A DNA stretch of 64,000 nt from Amaurobius ferox (taxonomy: Eukaryota; Arthropoda; Arachnida; Araneae; Amaurobiidae), in the NCBI GenBank assembly GCA_951213105.1, contig OX578138.1, forward strand, positions 64,827,040-64,891,039, read 5' to 3'. Below are positions 52,701 through 58,700 of this stretch, piece after piece (the first letter of the stretch is position 1; every line of letters begins with the position of its first letter). The notes under the pieces were generated by a model that was not told where the DNA came from, did no database searches, and saw only the letters and a program-made list of their open reading frames with translations. Both the position numbers and the translations under genes were made by a program.

Positions 52701-55700
52701 TCAATAGGTCCACTTTCAATTTATTTAAGAATTCAGTTTATTGCTAGAATGTTTTCTAAAATGTTTTAGGAACTTAGAATGGTTCAGTATTTTCAGATGA
52801 CTTTCAGTTTTTAGGTACTTTACAAATTTAGGAACTTTTGGAATGTTTTCAAGAACTTAGAATAGTTTTGCATGATAGAATGTTTTAGTATATCATAAAT
52901 GTACTTTTATCTACCGGACAAAGTTACCTAAAAAATATTTAAAATGTCAAAAATTTGAAGATGTTAAATGAAGAATTCCTCACATTAAAGTTAATAGCTA
53001 GAGTTTCTGCCAAAATGACTGATAAAAAAAATAATGGAATGATAACTTACTCATTATTTGAAACAGAATCCTCTAGAGAAGAAGCAAGAATAACATGATT
53101 TTCAGACATTATTAGATGATCAACACCCAAAAATGGACGCAATCCCAAAAGACACACATCATCATCAAAACTTGGTAATATCTAAAATATAGAAAATAAA
53201 ATGAAAAATTAATAATACAATATTATAGATACAATTAGAAAATATAAACAGAAAGGAAATTTTCAGGATTTTATCTAGGCTGGTTTCAGAGTTGTATGAG
53301 CAGCTTAGACAGTTAGCAAGCAAGTACCGATGCATGTAGTGCAGACTAATATATTAGTATCCATGTTTCAATTTTAAATGGAAGCGGAATGCAAAAGTTT
53401 GAAAACTTTCATTTCAATCCAGTTAAAAAATTTAGTATACTTTAATTATTCTTCAATACATTTTTCTATGCATCTTCAATACTCAGCATACTACAATTAT
53501 TTTTCAATACATTCCTCTATATGCATCTTCAATACTCAGTATAGTACATTTATTCTTTAATACATTTTTACAAAACAAATAAACATACTGTAAAATTAAT
53601 AAAGTCAAAGGTCAAATGTTTAATTATTATTCGAGTAATTCAAGTTTGAATAATTTATAGATAGAGTGGCACAAACATCTATATAATAATTATCAAACTT
53701 GCTTATGTCTTTCCAGACCCTTTAAGTCACCTTGAACGTCACCTAAAAGCCAGAATCTTCGCACACTTATAGTATTGACAACTGGATCAAACTTAATGAA
53801 CACAAGTTTTCAATTCCTCTGCATAGTAGGAGAAAATTCAGACATTTGAAAAGTCATTCCAGACTCTCCAGAAGCCTAAACGGCTGAATCTTTGCACATT
53901 TATAGTATCAACCAATAAATAGAACCTAACAGAACTAGGTTTTTATTTCTCTCCCAGGGCTAAATGAAATGGGAATATGAGATTCAAAAAAGCTATCCAG
54001 ACCCTTCAGAAATCAGCTGGTGACTTAGAAGGTCGAAACTTTGCCTACTTATAGTATTGACCATGGAACAAAACTCTATTGAACCAATTTTTTATTAAGG
54101 CGACTATTTCAGATGCTAAGTGCCATACTTTGTAAAACAAAATAAAACTTATTAAAAAAAGATTACAACTTATTTTCTTAAGAGTGTTAGCTTTCCTGTC
54201 TTTGTCAGTCCTAAATTAGTATTATAATAAAATCTTACTAGGCTTGCGTTAAAATGTGGCCAAGCCTATCCAGTTCAGCCTAGGCCTGATTTTATCTTTA
54301 ATGCAGTGCCATATTATTGATCACTCTTTCAAACATGAGTGAGATTATTACAGTTAAAAATAAAAGTTTGAAATGTTCACATTCTTCATATTTATTCCAT
54401 TGAGTTTCTCCTCTTGACCTTCCTCTTGATTTTTAAAAGGTTCAAGTAATACATTCAAAACACTATTACAGAATAAATTAACATATTGATACAATCAAAA
54501 AATGCTAAAAATCTGCTGTAATAAAAACTCAATAAGATAAAAACATTGAAAATACAGCATGAATACAAATATATATTGATCAAGTAGTTTTGAATGCAGA
54601 ATACAACTTTCTTCATCAGGACCAACAAGAAACATGATCTTACTTATGCAAGTAAGTTTAGCAACTGCAGTAGCATAGCACGTGTGGCAGAAGGTAGAAG
54701 ATAAGTTATCGATGTCACAAGGAAAAATAAAAAATAAAAATTAAAGAGGCCTCATTGATTTTTCTTTTCTTTTCTCCCTGTAGCGCTGAAAACTTTTCTC
54801 TTAACTTCAGCCATGTGTGCTATTCTACCATAGTTGCTGAATTTGCTGGAATAAATGAGGTCACATTTTTTGTTGGTCATGAAGAAGAAGGCTGTTTTTT
54901 GCCTTTGAAATGGGTTGACCAGTATATATTTGTGTTTATAGTATATTTACAGAGTTTATTTTTTATTGAACATTAATACAATGTTTAAAGTCAAAAACTG
55001 GAAAATATATTGTAATCTTTTACAATACATTTTTATACTCAATAATTGCTTTAAAGATAAATAAAAAATTACATTTTTGATCCCATCAAATTGTTCAATA
55101 TAATGAAGAGCAGAGAGGGGTAGGTGCACAGTGTATGTTTCTAGACCAGTTTCTGTCAGTGCATGTAATAATGATGTTTCAACAATAACTTCTTTTAAAG
55201 CAGCAGTGTAAGTATAAGAATTCACAAGTCTTGTTTTAAAGGAGACATCATAAAGGAAACCTTCCTGGGATGTTGAGAAAAAACAGCCAATAGCTTTTAA
55301 GTAAGAAGTTAAAGAAGAATTCAAATTAGGCCATGGTAGGGAGAAAGAACACTTTTCCAATGCTGATGCAGCAGCATTTAAAGGATCGCTGAAATCAGAG
55401 GGAGGTTCTTCTAAAAAAAGAAAAGACTATGTATAAGGAAAAACTAGAGATAAACCAAAATGAAAATATAAATTTTTAATCAAGCATAAAAAATATCTTA
55501 TTTTAGAATGATTCTAAAATATAACATAACTAAATAGTTAAAACATATCACTTACATTTTCCAGTAAACACACATATTGACTAATAATCCTATGCATTGG
55601 GTGTTCAGATTTGGATTGGGCAAATCTAAGATAATGCTCAGTCTCATGTACCAACCACGTAAAAGGTTTAAAATGATATGGGATATTTACTAGCAATATA

Positions 55701-58700
55701 AGGTGACTGTTTTAAAAGGATGCTGCATTCTGGCTGCCCTTTTGTTGTGAGAACAGCACCCTCCTTGCCCTTCTGTGATAAGGAAAATGCTGTGATTAAC
55801 CCTTTGTTAAGTGAGCAACATTTACCACTGTGTTATCTATCAAGGAAAAGTAAATAAAAATAATACAATAAGGCTGTGATTTGGATAAAAAAAAATCCCC
55901 TACAATAAATCCCCTACAATAAAATCCCCTACAATACTTTCCATCAAAAGAAACAAAATAGAAATAGCAGAAAAGGGGAAGATTGTTATGCAAATACATT
56001 TCCCCTTCCATCCGATAAAAACTTTCAAAATTGTTTTTAGATTTTTTAACTTCAAATTTTGTTTAATTATTCCACATGTTTAGTATGCATTTGGATTAAA
56101 AAGTTCTAAAAATTAAAACTCTGTAAACATTTTTGCTCTAAAACCAGTATTTAAAAATATAGCCTTTGAGACTAGTGTTCTTTTGTACCATTTGATGGAG
56201 CAAGTGTTTGTTTATGTTGAGGCACAAAACTCAGGAAGATGAAAGGAAATGATAAGTTGTATCTACATGAGTGTGTTGCAGTAGCTTCGATCTTTGTTGC
56301 TTTAATGAGATATGAAAGATCTTATTTCCCTGATATTATTGACTAAAACTCCTGATAATATTAACTTGTAAATGACTTGTAAATTTACTTGTACCATGTA
56401 AATATTCATTAAAAATTTAGGATGTAAATGTTTTATTAAAAATATGTTTTAATTTAAATATCTCATTCTGTATTCAATTACAATTTTTTTTTTTAGATTT
56501 CACAGAAATTCTGATTTGCAATGTAAATGCTTTACTAAAAAAATGTTTTCATTAAAATATTTCATTCTGTTTTAACAAATTTCCTTAAATTTTTAGAAAT
56601 TGTGATTTGTGATGTAAATGTTTTATTAAGAGGATATTTTAATTAAAATATTTCATTCTGCATTAATGATTTTCCTTAAATTTCATGAAAATTCTGATTC
56701 GTGATGATCTTTTTCAGGAAAACTAAGGAAAAATCCTTAAAAGAAAAAAAAATCCTACCATCATTTCAAAACTGATTTCGGCTGTGCATCATTCCGGTGA
56801 TGTAAAGCATTCCTTTTACGTGATAGAAATGGCCATGGCAGGAATGTTGTTTTTGTTTATTTTTGTTCAGCCCAGATATCCAAAACTAACACTGGAAAGC
56901 AAATTATACACTATGCAAAACTTGCTTTTATGTGCTAACAAAAGACATTTTTTTTTTTTTTAAATATTCATTCACAATAACAAGAATTATATGCCATGAC
57001 AGAAATGACAGATAATAAATATGTGCATCAAAAATGAATAACAAAATTGTGTTTTTCATTTGCCTATTAATTGCAATGTTCTAAAATTTCAAACAGATAT
57101 AGAACAAAATTCTAAATAATGTTCTTCACGTGATTTAAAATCATTACTGTCATGACCTAGTGGATTAAAAAGATAATTTTTCAAACATTGTTCTACTACC
57201 ACCGATTCTCAGGGACAAGTATATAAAAGCAATTTTGCAAAAACGTATTACTAGAATTTTAAAAGAAAGGGTTTTCTTACAATTTAGAATTATAATTTCT
57301 TAAACTTCACCAATTTACTTTCATTATTTATGTTTTTTTCTTGCTGTAATTAAGAGATGAAAACCAACACATCACTAGGGGACAGTGACAGAAATGACAA
57401 ATTTGCAGTTTTATGAAGTCTAAAACTATATTTAATATTAAATAAATAAAATACACTTTGTGCGAAAGGATGAGGAAAATTTGAGCAACATATATAAGCA
57501 CAAATAAAAAACTGCATGTTGCTTTATCATTTTATTTGTGCTTATACATGTTGCTCAAGCTTTCCTCATATATTTAATATTATTGAAAAACAATTTTGTT
57601 GTTGAAAATCACATTGAACAGATTGAATTCTAAACAAATACTGCAAAAAATATTTATGTTATTCATAAATTGTTTTTAATCTCAAGGGACACAAACTTGA
57701 CAATTATCAGAAATTCAGCTCTAACAGTTTTATTTTATTTATCATGTTAAATGTACTTCTTGACAAATATTTTCTATGAACCATTTTTCTTGATGGATTC
57801 ATTGAACAGTTTTTAATGGCATTCATGGGCATTAAGAACGGTTCAACTTAAAGCCTAGTGGTAATATAGAGAAAGATTGATACGAATTTGATACAAGCAG
57901 TTTTATTTCATCGATAATTTATCACAAGGAAATCTCTAGATAGGAGAAATTGTACAAATGCAATTATGGTACTTTAAGACTAGAAAATATTTTAGATATT
58001 ATATAAAATACTTCTCAAGTAACACAAATGTTTAAATGCTTCAGGTACAATGAAGTACTGTAGCTCTGTATTTGATAAAAAGTTGTAGCAGTTAGATTTT
58101 TGCTTTAAATGAAAAGTGTTAGTTACTGCTTTCTTTCTTTTAAATAAGAAAACTAAATATTTTATTCACTTATAATTTTATTTAGTTTATTTTAAACAGA
58201 ATGGTTTTTACAGTAAATTAATAGCATGTGAGCAATGTTGATAACCTTTGTCACATCTGAAATAAATATTATGCAAATAAAGATAAAGTGGTGGAGTGCA
58301 AAAAAAAAAAAAAAAAAAAATATGTACATTTGTTATGTTCCTTCCTGGAAAGAGTGTGAAATTTACCCCAAAAAAAAAGTAAAAAAATGACTAAGCTTTT
58401 TTTATTATTCTTGCTTCAATATTTTGCTTTCTGTTATTTTTGCTTGGATCATGCTTTCTTATTATTTATTTCTTTTTTTTTTTATAAAGGAATTTGTATT
58501 ATCTTTTATTATCATTATTGCACAGCATGATTATTACTGTATTATCATTACTACACTGTATGATCTCATTTAACTGTGACCTCAAAGAGATACATACATC
58601 AAAGATGACCCAAAATAAAAAGTTTTCTGGATTGTTGAAAATGAATAAATGATTTCTAAATATGTTTTTTCAATTCATAAATACATATAATAGAATGCAG

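Noticed and set aside
54755..54976. 73-residue plus-strand ORF as a possible small gene
   Set aside because: No recognised domain, no splice or promoter context, and AT-rich intron around it.
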